A stretch of DNA of 64,000 nucleotides from Mixophyes australis (GCA_036250195.1 JAVHZZ010000006.1:70842940-70906939); one strand, 5' to 3'. Counted from the first letter of the stretch, positions 35,405 through 45,479 are shown. The notes: a model not told the origin generated them from the letters alone. Numbers and translations are program-made.

Positions 35405-36280
35405 CTACAGCCCAAACAGGACACCCACAAAAAAAGGAAGTGACTCAGGAGTCTTCTTAGCCTCCACATCAGCCTCCCAAGACTTAAGCCAGAGAGTCCA
35501 AAATGTCAAAATCACAGAGGCAGATTTCCATGCCCTAATCAATCCATTATCCAGGACCACCTCTCCCAGATACTCCGTAGCCATCTGAATCTGCTCCACC
35601 AACAGGAGCAATTCAGATCACTGATTGCCAGATAACAAGCACTCAGTAAGCTCCTCTGACCAGTATTCCACAGCCTTGGTTACCAAAGTAGAGGCCAATG
35701 TGGGCCTTAAGGAGGTTTCTGCTGTTCCAAAAAAGGACTTAAGGTTGCCTTCAACCTTATAGCTCGCACCATCCCTAAACATGGCTGCATAAATACTTGG
35801 AATGGTAGTGGTCTTGGACAACTGCGCTATAGGCGCGCCCACCTTAAGAGGTGTTTCCCATTTACCAATATCCTCAGAGGGTAGAAGATAACACAACTGT
35901 AAGCTACTGGTAAACCTGAAACTTCCAATCTGGCAAGTTACAAACCTCACCCAACAAATCATCCAGCAGATGAAAAATAGAAAAAAAAATGCACTTTTCA
36001 AACTCTGCTTAAAAGAGAGAAGGCTTTGCAGTCTCGGGGACGTCTGGGATGTCTAACACCTGACGTGCAGCACGAATCAGCTCCTCCAGCCCCTGAGGGT
36101 AAGTGGTGACTTTCTGCCAAAAGCAAGAGTCCTCTATGTCTGACCCAAGTAGCACTTTGCCCTCCTTCTGGGAAGAACAGTCAGAGTCTGACTCATTCTC
36201 AGGTTGGGGTGTCACCACCCTCCTGCACTTACGTTTAGCGTATTCCAACATCCTCTTCAAAAAGTGGGAAACCAAAACCA
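35405..36280 (-). pseudogene. DIRS-type gag remnant
   Basis: Three minus-strand segments in different frames resemble the gag-like ORF1 of DIRS retrotransposons. 36275-36009 has an acidic/Ser stretch, then the LIRAARQVLDIPD-type block. 35950-35618 contains WETPLKVGAPIAQLSKTTTI and AAMFRDGASYKVEGNLK. 35611-35405 contains SASVILTFWTLWLKSWEADV then ESLPF. At least one frameshift (near 36001-36010) and a further break near 35615 separate them. No RT or recombinase is found beside it. The L1 at 28131-35336 lies immediately downstream on the same strand and may have split this element. Confidence 0.7.
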
Positions 36281-36894
36281 GGTTGTCGCCACAAGACCTG
36301 CAGGACCTTGGCCCAGCAATACAGGCCCCCGAACAAGCCAGAGTCCCGGAAGAGCTGAAGGGACTCTAAACCACAGAGTTAGCTAGTGATCTAGCCCAGG
36401 CATTTAAAGTTTCAGCTGGGACAGGTCAACTTCATCATAGAAGTTACCTCAGCCATAGCCCTCAAGGATCTCCCCCTATTTGACATAATAAGCACAGATA
36501 GAAGAAAAAAATACAAAAAAATGACAGACGTAGCACACAATCACAAAAAAGAAAGTGACCCAAAAAACCTATTACTTCAAGATGGAGGGACAGAGAAAAG
36601 AAGTGCTGGTTATCCAAGAATGCTGCTGTTCTGGTGACTGCACACAAAAATCAGATCAACGGGGAGAAAGTGCAGGGAAGCATTGGTAGCTGTTCAAAAG
36701 GAAGCACCCTCCACCAATTCAGTGCCTAGTGGGGGCTCACATATACCCATTAGCCCCCAACTAACTCAGGCCGCGTAAGGAAACATGAAGTCTGCCTCAA
36801 CACGCCCAGCATTCAGTCAGTCTGGAGCAATGGAGCACAGAGCAGCAGAGAAGACCAAGAAAGAAGAGAGAAGAAAAGGTAAGTGAAGGGAGGA
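36281..36894 (-). other. Sequence upstream of the DIRS gag remnant
   Basis: Probably the 5' untranslated or terminal region of the degenerate DIRS element. It contains purine-rich 'gaagaccaagaaagaagaga'. No inverted terminal repeat could be defined. No gene is seen. Confidence 0.35.
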
Positions 36895-36899
36895 AAACG

Positions 36900-37400
36900 G
36901 GGTAGGGGGTCACAGGGGGGTTAAAAAACGGGGGGGGCATGGCACAGAGGGGTTAAAAAACGAGGGGGGGGGCAGCATGACACAGGGGTTAAAAAAATGG
37001 GGGGGGGGCATGGCACAGAGGGGTTAAAAAACGAGGGGGGCATGGCACAGAGGGGTGAAAAAAGGGCGGCAGCATGGCACAGTGTGGTTAAAAAACAGTG
37101 GTCAGCATGGCACAGTGGGGTTAAAAAGGGGGGAGGCTTGGCACAGTGGGGTTAAAAAGGAGGGAGGCGTGGCACAGGGGTTAAAAAACGGGGCAGCATG
37201 GCACAGTGGGGTTAAAAACGGGGGGGGGGGGCGGCATGAGACAGTGGGGTTAAAAAATGGGGGGGCATGGCACAGTGGGGTTAAATAACGGGGGGCAGCA
37301 AGGCACAGTGGGGTTAAAAAACGGGGCAGCATGGCACAGTGGGGTTAAAAAGGGAGGGAGGCATGGCACAGTAGGATTGAAAAAGGGGGGGAGCAGCATA
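36900..37400. repeat. G-rich minisatellite (about 32-36 bp unit, about 15 copies)
   Basis: The unit is ggggttaaaaaacgggg followed by gcatggcacagt, with variable G-run length (4 to 12). Several G runs close together on the + strand could form G-quadruplexes. Frames on either strand give repetitive peptides and are not genes. Confidence 0.93.
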
Positions 37401-38379
37401 GTATAGTGTGATGAAGGGGAGCCAGGTGAAGGGGGCAAAAACAGCATGGAGGGCGCAGTGTGATCATAAGGCATGGCATTGATGAAGGGGCACATTATTG
37501 TAATATTGGAGCTGGAGGAAGGCCTAATTATTAATCATGGGTGGTATTAATTTAACGCCAGGGTTGTTTGGAATTATCTAAATGTAGCCATTTTTTTCCA
37601 AATAGGACCCCCAGCATTCCAGGATCCAGAAAAGCCGCAACTAAATAAACATGCAGCCACAGGTGGTGAAAGTGAGAAGAACAGGTAGGAGAGCAGGACA
37701 GTATGTGAAATGTTGTGATTCTAGTAGGGACAATGTCAATTTTTGGTGAGTGTTGTGCCCAATGTAAGGTGGAGGCCAAGACTGAACTCTTTGTGTACAC
37801 ACTGCATTCTTTCTATACTACACTGTTGTGCTAGATGTCCTGAAAGTCAGGAGTGCTTGGACATATGTGACGCTCCGGTGAATTGAGAGCCTAGTGATTT
37901 TGATGTGTTAGCCACGCCCCAATGGTGCATTTGCCACACCCCCAAATGCATGACCACACCTCTGATTTTTTTTTAAGCATCTTCGACTATAAGGTGGGCC
38001 CCATGAATTTGTTGTTACGGGGCCCTGAATTCCTCTTGGCAGCCCTGCATATGACCACTGCAGCAAAATTACCTGGTGATGTTACAGTGAGATCTGAATG
38101 TACCTTAGCTGAATGGTATTTATCCACTACCCATCATCATCTATCGTCATGTCTCTCCCCCAATATATATCCTCATGTTTCCCTCAATTATTTATCCTCA
38201 TGTCTCCCTCATTATGTAGCCTCATAATGTATTTTAAGCGATTGTGTGGTTTAACATAATAGATAATTACACACCTATATAAGAGCAAGCAATTGCGTTA
38301 GAGAAAGTGAAACGACCAGCAAACCGAGACAGCCAGATATCAACAAACCCTGCCAGCCAGAGAATTACAAGACAGAGCC
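37401..38379. other. Non-coding sequence with repeat fragments
   Basis: No exon seen. The stretch 37900-38045 ('gccacgccccaatggtgcat' ... 'ggtgggccccatgaattt') looks like part of a dispersed repeat, without definable ends. Confidence 0.35.
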
Positions 38380-38399
38380 ACTAGATGCTTAGGAGTTGT

Positions 38400-38593
38400 C
38401 TAGTTATCTTTCGGCACGCTTTCTGTGAATCCTCCCCACTGTCTGTGAGCCCGCCCCTTGCCAACGTTCCGTACGTACGTCATAGAGTGCGTACGGAGAA
38501 GGGGAGCTAGCTGTACCTATTGTTTTATCTCACAGTTTTCGCTTCCGGTTCGTTCATCTTGATATTTGGTCGCTGTTTTTCGGCGCTGTTCCC
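38400..38593 (+). promoter_or_regulatory. CpG-dense candidate promoter / first exon
   Basis: By eye about 17 CpG occur in 200 bp, against a CpG-poor background. The patch contains tacgtcata (CRE-like), ttccgtacgtacgtca, and cttccggttcg (ETS-like). It ends at cccGTAAGTG (GT at 38594), a strong 5' splice site on the + strand. Together these look like a small CpG-island promoter with a non-coding first exon. No downstream exon was recognised, and an old CpG-rich transposon fragment is an alternative. Confidence 0.35.
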
Positions 38594-40100
38594 GTAAGTG
38601 TGTGACTGGCCCAGAAACAGTAGGGCTGTAGTTCCATGCCATACATTTCCCATACACTCTCGGTTTCTACAGTATTGCTATTACTTCCTATATTAATATA
38701 ATATTGTAATTTATTATTTAGCTATATCGTGGTAAAGAGGAGACAGGATCATTATGTTATATTATAGTGGTTTTGCATCCCTGGTGTTAGAGCATATGCA
38801 TAATTTTGTGGGTATCCGTATTGCAGATATAGAGGTCATATATGGAAAGTGGTACACGTATTTAACATACGGCAACATTTTATTTAATTTTCTAAACTAT
38901 ACTAGTAAAATGACAAGTACAATCTGATCAGTTGTTTTGGATTGCTGCAAATTAAACTTTACACATTTTACGAAGTTTCCCCCAGTTTGTCTAGTGGGAA
39001 AAAACAGAACTTGCACGCCTTAATCATCCCTGATGTAACTGTGCATGTATTTCTCTCCCATGCCATTTAATATTGTGACCCCATCAATATCCCTTATCCT
39101 AATCTCTTATAGCTCCTCCATTAATTTAATCCCCTTAATTATGTTAACGTTGGATTGAGATCAGTACACTTTTACTATTACCTGCACTAGATAATAGAGG
39201 TAACATTGCATGGATGTCTGGGTAATTTCAGGTGAAGTGTGGTTGACATTGCAGGTTGGGTCTTTTATAGGTGCTATAAAGAAAGTCAGCTGTTTGTCTT
39301 GGGGCTCATGCTAGCATCTAACCACGCATTATTGAACTCTGCATTTGCATTGTTTAACTCTTTGTTTTATCTTGGAAGTCTAATAATCTGCAAAGTTAAT
39401 GTGTAGAGAATTCTACTAAAATAGCCTTTTATGTGCTTCCTCAAGTGCATTTTTTTAATTTAATGTGTAGCTTAAAGGTAAATTGTGATGTCTATCTAAA
39501 GTAAAAAGTGCTGTACAGCTTCAAAAGGCAAACGGTTTTGTTATTGTATCTATTTAACTGTTAATTATATTCAGTTTTCTATCTTTCATTAAACTGTCGA
39601 CACTCTATCATCCTGTGCATGATTCAAAATTGAAATAGGATTTCCATTATGTTGAAAATTAAATCTTGGTTCATGATGGTATTGGCATGTGATTGCAGTT
39701 TTCAACCAACTGGTTTTGTCACACTAGTTAACAAATCTCTATTACAAATTGTTTGTTTCATTTTCTTAGAATTCTAAGATGTTTATTAATACAATTTTTT
39801 CGTTGAGGTGCTACCAACCAGTGGATACATTTTCAAATATGAGAAAAAAAGGAAAGAACTGCATCTGAATAAGGTGCACTATGTACTACTTTTAGTTTTA
39901 CTTAACTACGCATATGTCAGACATTAAGTTTTAAATCCCCCTATTTCACATTTTCCACTTATATTTTGCTGCTTTTTTTATACAAGTTTTGCTATTTTTA
40001 CTTTGATTAATACAAATGTAAGATCTAATAATCTGTTCCGAGTTTGCCTGTGGTGTCAAGTATATCTGGAAGCGCTTCAATCAGCTGGAGAGAATAGACA
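38594..40100. other. Non-coding AT-rich sequence
   Basis: No exon, RNA gene or bounded repeat is supported. It would be the first intron if the candidate splice site at 38594 is real. Confidence 0.35.
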
Positions 40101-40933
40101 CAGACAAGTTCTGTATGCATGAAATATTCTCTGTTTACTGATACAAAGATACAAGATTTTATAGCCTTCTGTATATATGAATCCTATGGGATGCGCTGCG
40201 GATTAACTATCTCACGTATTCTTGAGGTGTTTAACTTTCTCCCCTTTCTCAGGCCAGATGTGCCAATTAGAAAATACAAAAAAATTCAGCGCTGGATGAC
40301 CGGAGCTAATACACTGGAGACTGAAGCCGCAATATTGAAATAAAAAACAATATTTAACAATAAAATAAAACAGTATACCATTTGTACAATAGAAAAAAAA
40401 TATATATATATGTATTAATAACATGATATTTCAAGTAAATAGGCGCATGGCATTCATAGTATTATACAATCAATCTGATGATATCTATTAGAATTCTCCG
40501 ACATGCAGTATTTAATAGAGAAATTGCACGGGATCCAAATTTTATCTCTTCATAAATATGAATAATGAGAAATAGATACAAACCACTGATTGTCAGAAAG
40601 ATGATGTAGAACATTAAAATTGATAAGTTCCATGCGTTAGTCAGCAATAGATCTTCTTTATACCGTAATGGGCTGGATTTTCCAACAATGATAATTATTT
40701 CTCCTGTCACCGTATAACGGAGAAATAGCCAAATAATCTGGACTATTAACCCAACAATAGACCGGTTATACCACTTATAGCAAATAGTCACAAATGCATC
40801 CTATGGTAAAGTGAATCGTGATACTTTCCTGGTCCATGTAGGTGATCCAGATGGTGAATAAATAATGCCGAGTCCCGCTTAATAGGAAATCTTCAATCCA
40901 CCTCTTTTGCGGAACTTATAACATATACTTTAA
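40101..40933. other. Unassigned region with a hydrophobic 109-codon frame (minus, 40791-40462)
   Basis: The minus-strand frame predicts two or three hydrophobic segments (for example LIVQIIWLFLRYTV and LSILMFYIIFLTISGLYLFL). AT-rich DNA gives hydrophobic frames by chance, and there is no homology that I recognise, so it is not called as a gene. It lies next to a fold-back element and may be part of an undefined repeat. Confidence 0.3.
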
Positions 40934-41225
40934 ATTGTGGCTTACTCTTAAACTCAGCCTAAACGATGATCCCGCTAAATAATATAAAATCTCCAATTGA
41001 ATAGTATTTGTAATACTATGTTGCTCCGTAATCACTTTCCGTCAGCAATCATATAGCTGGTCTTTAGATTCACTCCGATCATGTGATAATGAGACCCGAC
41101 TGAAGGATGTATTAAGTCTGAGTGTCTCAGTCCAATCCCGCACATAAGATGGTAAGTTATTATATATATTTTTATATTGTTTAGCGGGATCATCGTTTGG
41201 GCTGAGTTTAAGAGTAAGCCACAAT
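40934..41225. mobile_element. Fold-back element with about 53-bp inverted ends
   Basis: The left arm starts attgtggcttactcttaaac and the right arm ends gtttaagagtaagccacaat. The arms continue inward through 'aacgatgatcccgctaaa' with very few mismatches, for over 50 bp. The middle is unpaired. I found no clear target duplication. Long arms and no coding suggest a non-autonomous DNA element. Confidence 0.65.
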
Positions 41226-41360
41226 CATATTTAACACAAGTTATGTTTTATATTGTTAAAATGTCTGGCATATGTGTAGTTACAACTGAAATTACTACAT
41301 AGTACCTATTCAGATCCAGTTCTTTCTCTTCCTTCTCGTATTTGATATTTGGAGATTATA

Positions 41361-41783
41361 CAGTCATGGCCAAAAGTTTCGAGAATGGCACAAGTATTGG
41401 TTTTCTCAAAGTTTGCTGCTTCAGTGTTTTTAGACCATTTAGTAAGATGTTGCTATGGAATACTGAAGTAAAATTAAAAGCATTTTATAAGTGTCAAAGA
41501 TTTTTATTGACAATTACATTAAGTTTATGCAAAGAGTCAATATTTGCAGTGTCGACCCTTCCTTTTGAAGACCTCTGCAATTTGCCCTGGCATACTGTAA
41601 ATCAACTTCTGGGCCACATACTGACTGATGGCCACCAGAATTTGTGGGTTTTTGTTTGTCCACCCGCCTCTTGAGGATTGACCACAAGTTGCCAATGGGA
41701 TTAAGGTTTGGGAAGTTTCCTGGCCATGAACCCAAATTTTCAATGTTTTGATCCCCGAGCCACTTAACACTTTTAAACAACAA
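41361..41783 (-). pseudogene. Tc1/mariner 3' fragment with dead transposase C-terminus
   Basis: The right-hand terminus of the transposon is cagtcatggccaaaagtttc, preceded by TA at 41359-41360, the Tc1/mariner target. On the minus strand, 41783-41514 encodes the end of a DDE transposase: WLGDQNIE, then WPGNFPNLNPIGNLW. Relatives have IENLW here, where E is the third catalytic residue. This copy has G, so it is inactive apart from truncation. The 5' two-thirds of the gene and the other terminus are missing. Confidence 0.8.
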
Positions 41784-42041
41784 AAATTCCCCGGCGCTGA
41801 ATACAGAATGCAGAAACCAATATGGAAATAGGTATTAAATATGTATTATAAACTTGAAACATACACAATAACTTGCAGTAATTGCTGATAAAGTAACATC
41901 TTTATATCAGTGTTCCTCAACTCCAGTCCTCAGTGCTGAAGTTTCTCAATTGAGATTTAGCTGAAATATTCTTCTGCCAGTAACATCAGCTGAGATTCTT
42001 CTTTATCTATACGTTGGAACCACATGAAGAACTAATAAAAA

Positions 42042-42118
42042 TGACAGCAGTGGGATTTGAACCCACGCCTCCGAAGAGACTAGAGTCTAAATCCATCACC
42101 TTAGACCTCTTGGCCATG
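42042..42118 (-). pseudogene. Decayed tRNA-Leu(UAG) at the array edge
   Basis: It matches the other copies up to base 77, but the first few transcribed bases of the 5' acceptor strand are replaced ('ggccatgagag'). Substitutions occur in the acceptor and anticodon stems (tgacag, actagagtc, ccatcacc). It is the most diverged tRNA copy, as expected at the edge of an array homogenised by exchange. Confidence 0.85.
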
Positions 42119-42411
42119 AGAGAAAAATCTGTAAAATGCTAAATTACATGCGATAACCACAAATCTATACCAGTGTTTCTCAACAAAGCCTACAAATTTT
42201 GCATTTGAAAGCTGCATTTCAAAAAAAAATGTCAGGAGAAAAATCCGTAAAATGCTAAATTACATGCGATAACCACAAATCAGAAAAAGGTTGAATAAAG
42301 TGCTTAAGCGATAAAGTTGATTACAAATATTTACATTTTAATTGAGTTGCTATTTGTTCATTTCAACTGAATACCACAAAAATTTAGAGACAAGATCCAA
42401 ACGTCTTATTT

Positions 42412-42493
42412 TGGCATCAGTGGGATTCAAAGACATACCTTCAAAAAAACACAAGCAAAAATTCAATCCCTTACACCAATGAGCCATGCTGCC
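42412..42493 (-). pseudogene. Third tRNA-derived sequence of the unit, copy 1
   Basis: It is exactly 82 bp, the same length as the two tRNA-Leu genes, and aligns with them end to end. Shared parts are the 3' acceptor/T arm (tggcatcagtgggatt on +) and the 5' acceptor/D arm (gagccatgctgcc on +). The anticodon arm is replaced by A-rich sequence (tcaaaaaaacacaagcaaaa) that cannot form the stem, and the T stem has mismatches. Box B-like GATTC and part of box A remain. I infer an ancient third tRNA gene of the unit that decayed before the array was amplified. Confidence 0.75.
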
Positions 42494-42712
42494 ACCTTTG
42501 CTTTTCTATTTGTATGAAAAGTTGATAACATGATGAAATGTTAGTTATGATGGTGCCTGGCGGTATATACATCACACTAAAATAATTTTCGTTTCTCTTC
42601 ACTGTTTTCAAATCACTTTATTTAGAAATATTTTAAACCGGTTTGAGGAATGTCTTCGACACATGACTAAAGTTGCGATTTAGCTAAAATATACTTCCAC
42701 CGGTAACACCAG

Positions 42713-42902
42713 CTGGATTTCTCAACTCCAGTCCTCAGGACCCCTAACAGTGCATGTTTTCCATATCTCCTTGCTTAAGCACAAGTGTATTCATAACTGA
42801 CTGACACATTCTAACAGATCTACAGGTGGTATAATTATTTCCCTTGTCACCTGGAAAGCAAGCACTGTTAAGGGTCCTGAGGACTGGAGTTGAGAAACAC
42901 TG
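42713..42902. mobile_element. hAT-like MITE carried in every array unit
   Basis: Inverted ends of about 36 bp: left 'tttctcaactccagtcctca', right its complement 'tgaggactggagttgagaaa' followed by cactg. The CAGTG-type end is typical of hAT. The left terminus is decayed (ctgga for cagtg). The same 190-bp element lies 62 bp to the left of each Leu(AAG) gene or its hybrid. Further copies are at about 43840-44029, 52880-53069, 54007-54191 (5-bp deletion), 55130-55319, 56257-56446, 57385-57574, 58302-58491, 59421-59610, 60750-60939, 61877-62066 and 62996-63185. It inserted once and was amplified with the unit. Confidence 0.8.
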
Positions 42903-42963
42903 ATCTTCACGCTTGAACGACATCTATACCGATGTCTGCACCTTCTCTTGGATCTAACGAAAA

Positions 42964-43045
42964 TGGCAGCAGTGGGATTTGAACCCACGCCTCCGAAGAG
43001 ACTGGAGCCTTAATCCAGCGCCTTAGACCGTTCGGCCATGCTACC
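42964..43045 (-). tRNA. tRNA-Leu(AAG), copy 1
   Basis: An 82-nt tRNA read on the minus strand, with a 7-bp acceptor stem (GGTAGCA/TGCTGCC), discriminator A, long variable arm (TCTCTTCGGAGG region) of a class II tRNA and T loop TTCAAAT. Anticodon AAG (CTT on + at 43009-43011) becomes IAG after A34 editing and reads CUN leucine codons. Box A (TGGCC...) and box B (GGTTCAAATCC) are present. TTTT follows directly as a Pol III terminator. No intron. One D-loop change (GAACGG instead of GAGCGG) distinguishes this copy. Confidence 0.92.
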
Positions 43046-43173
43046 ACTCATGATCTCTCTTTCGTGAGCTCTAAGATCTGACAATCAGAACAACAAAGCC
43101 TATAAATTCTGCATTTGAAAGCTGAGTATCTTCTTTATCTATACGTTGGAACCACATGAAGAACTAATAAAAA

Positions 43174-43255
43174 TGGCAGCAGTGGGATTTGAACACATGC
43201 CTCCGAAGAGACTGGAGCCTAAATCCAGCGCCTTAGACCGCTTGGCCATGCTACC
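43174..43255 (-). tRNA. tRNA-Leu(UAG), copy 1 (variant)
   Basis: Same 82-nt body as the AAG gene, but with anticodon TAG (loop TTTAGGC), which reads CUA/CUG-type leucine codons. TTTTT terminates it. This copy has changes in the T stem (gaacacatgc on + instead of gaacccacgc) and the D loop (cttgg), which weaken the T arm, so it may be non-functional. Confidence 0.8.
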
Positions 43256-43538
43256 ACTCATGAGCATGCTTTCGTGAGCTCTAAGATCTGAAAAATGTCA
43301 ATCAGATCAACAAAGCCTACAAATTCTGCATTTGAAAGCTGCATTTCAAAAAAAAATGTCAGGAGCAAAATCCGTAAAATGCTAAATTACATGCGATAAC
43401 CACAAATCAGAAAAAGGTTGAATAAAGTGCTTAAGCGATAAAGTTGATTACAAATATTTACATTTTAATTGAGTTGCTATTTGTTCATTTCAACTGAATA
43501 CCACAAAAATTTAGAGACAAGATCCAAACGTCTTATTT

Positions 43539-43620
43539 TGGCATCAGTGGGATTCAAAGACATACCTTCAAAAAAACACAAGCAAAAATTCAATCCCTTA
43601 CACCAATGAGCCATGCTGCC
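43539..43620 (-). pseudogene. Third tRNA-derived sequence, copy 2
   Basis: 82 bp, essentially identical to copy 1 at 42412. Confidence 0.75.
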
Positions 43621-44090
43621 ACCTTTGCTTTCCTATTTGTATGAAAAGTTGATAACATGATGAAATGTTAGTTATGATGGTGCCTGGCGGTATATACATC
43701 ACACTAAAATAATTTTCGTTTCTCTTCACTGTTTTCAAATCACTTTATTTAGAAATATTTTAAACCGGTTTGAGGAATGTCTTCGACACATGACTAAAGT
43801 TGCGATTTAGCTAAAATATACTTCCACCGGTAACACCAGCTGGATTTCTCAACTCCAGTCCTCAGGACCCCTAACAGTGCATGTTTTCCATATCTCCTTG
43901 CTTAAGCACAGGTGTATTCATAACTGACTGACACATTCTAACAGATCTACAGGTGGTATAATTATTTCCCTTGTCACCTGGAAATCAAGCACTGTTAGGG
44001 GCCCTGAGGACTGGAGTTGAGAAACACTGATCTTCACGCTTGAACGACATCTATACCGATGTCTGCACCTTCTCTTGGATCTAACGAAAA

Positions 44091-44172
44091 TGGCAGCAGT
44101 GGGATTTGAACCCACGCCTCCGAAGAGACTGGAGCCTTAATCCAGCGCCTTAGACCGCTCGGCCATGCTACC
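44091..44172 (-). tRNA. tRNA-Leu(AAG), copy 2
   Basis: Consensus 82-nt body for the array with all stems paired, anticodon AAG, boxes A and B intact, TTTT terminator. Confidence 0.95.
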
Positions 44173-44300
44173 ACTCATGATCTCTCTTTCGTGAGCTCTA
44201 AGATCTGACAATCAGAACAACAAAGCCTATAAATTCTGCATTTGAAAGCTGAGTATCTTCTTTATCTATACGTTGGAACCACATGAAGAACTAATAAAAA

Positions 44301-44382
44301 TGGCAGCAGTGGGATTTGAACCCACGCCTCCGAAGAGACTGGAGCCTAAATCCAGCGCCTTAGACCGCTCGGCCATGCTACC
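44301..44382 (-). tRNA. tRNA-Leu(UAG), copy 2
   Basis: Consensus 82-nt body, anticodon TAG, boxes A and B intact, TTTTT terminator. Confidence 0.95.
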
Positions 44383-44670
44383 ACTCATGAGCTTGCTTTC
44401 GTGAGCTCTAAGATCTGAAAAATGTCAATCAGATCAACAAAGCCTACAAATTCTGCATTTGAAAGCTGCATTTTAAAAAAAAAAATGTCAGGAGAAAAAT
44501 CCGTAAAATGCTAAATAACATGCTATAACCACAAATCAGAAAAAGGTTGAATAAAGTGCTTAAGCGATAAAGTTGATTACAAATATTTACATTTTAATTG
44601 AGTTGCTATTTGTTCATTTCAACTGAATATCACAAAAATTTAGAGACAAGATCCAAACGTCTTATTTTGG

Positions 44671-44689
44671 CCCGCTCGGCCATGCTACC
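44671..44689 (-). pseudogene. tRNA-Leu remnant at a deletion junction
   Basis: Only the 5' end of a tRNA-Leu (ccgctcggccatgctacc on +) remains. It is fused directly to the sequence that normally precedes the third tRNA-like element (cttattttgg). The downstream flank (ctcatgatctctctttcg) is that of Leu(AAG). A deletion of about 530 bp removed the third element, the MITE and most of the Leu(AAG) gene from this unit. Confidence 0.85.
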
Positions 44690-44779
44690 ACTCATGATCT
44701 CTCTTTCGTGAGCTCTAAGATCTGACAATCAGAACAACAAAGCCTATAAATTCTGCATTTGAAAGCTGAGTATCTTCTT

Positions 44780-45215
44780 AAACTTCATACCACAGATTCC
44801 TTCTTCCGCGCACAACCTCTCCTCATGTACAATCATACCTCTTACCACTAATAAATAAAGACACCGACAACTTCAGCTATGGCTTAAAAAAGGTCACAGT
44901 TTATTAAATGTATAAACCTGGTGGGGCGAGAGCACTTGCTTTCAGCTAACTAAATAAAAGCTAAACCAAACAGTGTACGTCCCCCCGGCCTACCACTGAT
45001 ACCGGGACCTAGTCCCTTACGATTGGCCGGTGCTAAATCTGGCGTAATAGTGACCACATCACTTCAGGGCTCACGAATGAATTGCCGTACAATGCAGAAC
45101 ACAGGGTTCCCGTACCGGGTAACCACGAACCAAGATGCTTCGAAGTATGTGGTGGCATTACCCAATCAGCGATAGCACCGTACGCCCGAGTTGCCAACTG
45201 CAAGGGCTCTCCTGC
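44780..45215 (-). repeat. Ngaro repeat B2
   Basis: 436 bp, matching B1 at 45480-45915 with one visible difference (gtacgtcccc here, gtacggcccc in B1). It forms the 3' end of the element on its coding strand. Confidence 0.95.
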
Positions 45216-45289
45216 TTAACCTTACTTATTCTGTGACTACCAAACCTTATAATATAACAAAGAAAAAACAAACAACAGGGTGGGTGGGA

Positions 45290-45479
45290 GGGGATTTCTG
45301 CGACGGAAGAGACCCAGCATCCTCTGCGTGAGAATATATGGGCACACAAACCTAAACACTCCCACAGGATTCTATTGGCTGGAGGTGACCAACAACTTAA
45401 CCCTCAATGGGTAAGTGCTATGCTTCTGAACATGTGGATAAGTTTAAGGACGTTTGGCTTAATGTGCCTCACTTCTCAT
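45290..45479 (-). repeat. Ngaro repeat A2
   Basis: 190 bp, starting ggggatttctgcgacggaag on +, identical by eye to A1 at 51986-52175. It abuts B1 directly. In the Ngaro model, the B1-A2-B2 block templates completion of the ends and formation of a circular intermediate. Confidence 0.95.

Larger units (their letters stand above)
41905..44779 (-). repeat. tRNA-Leu tandem array, left block
   Basis: Units of about 1,127 bp, counted from one Leu(AAG) gene to the next (42964 to 44091). Minus-strand order within a unit is Leu(AAG) at the MITE side, Leu(UAG) 210 bp to the right, then the decayed tRNA-like sequence about 365 bp further right, then the MITE. The left edge (41905-42411) is scrambled and diverged: it holds a mutated tRNA copy at 42042, a duplicated 'aaatgctaaattacatgcga' segment and fragments of the MITE end ('cagtgtttctcaac'). 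The right edge is interrupted by the Ngaro element. Confidence 0.95.

Noticed and set aside
37055..37495. Repetitive peptides on both strands in the G-rich region
   Set aside because: They are periodic with the minisatellite unit and have no independent support.
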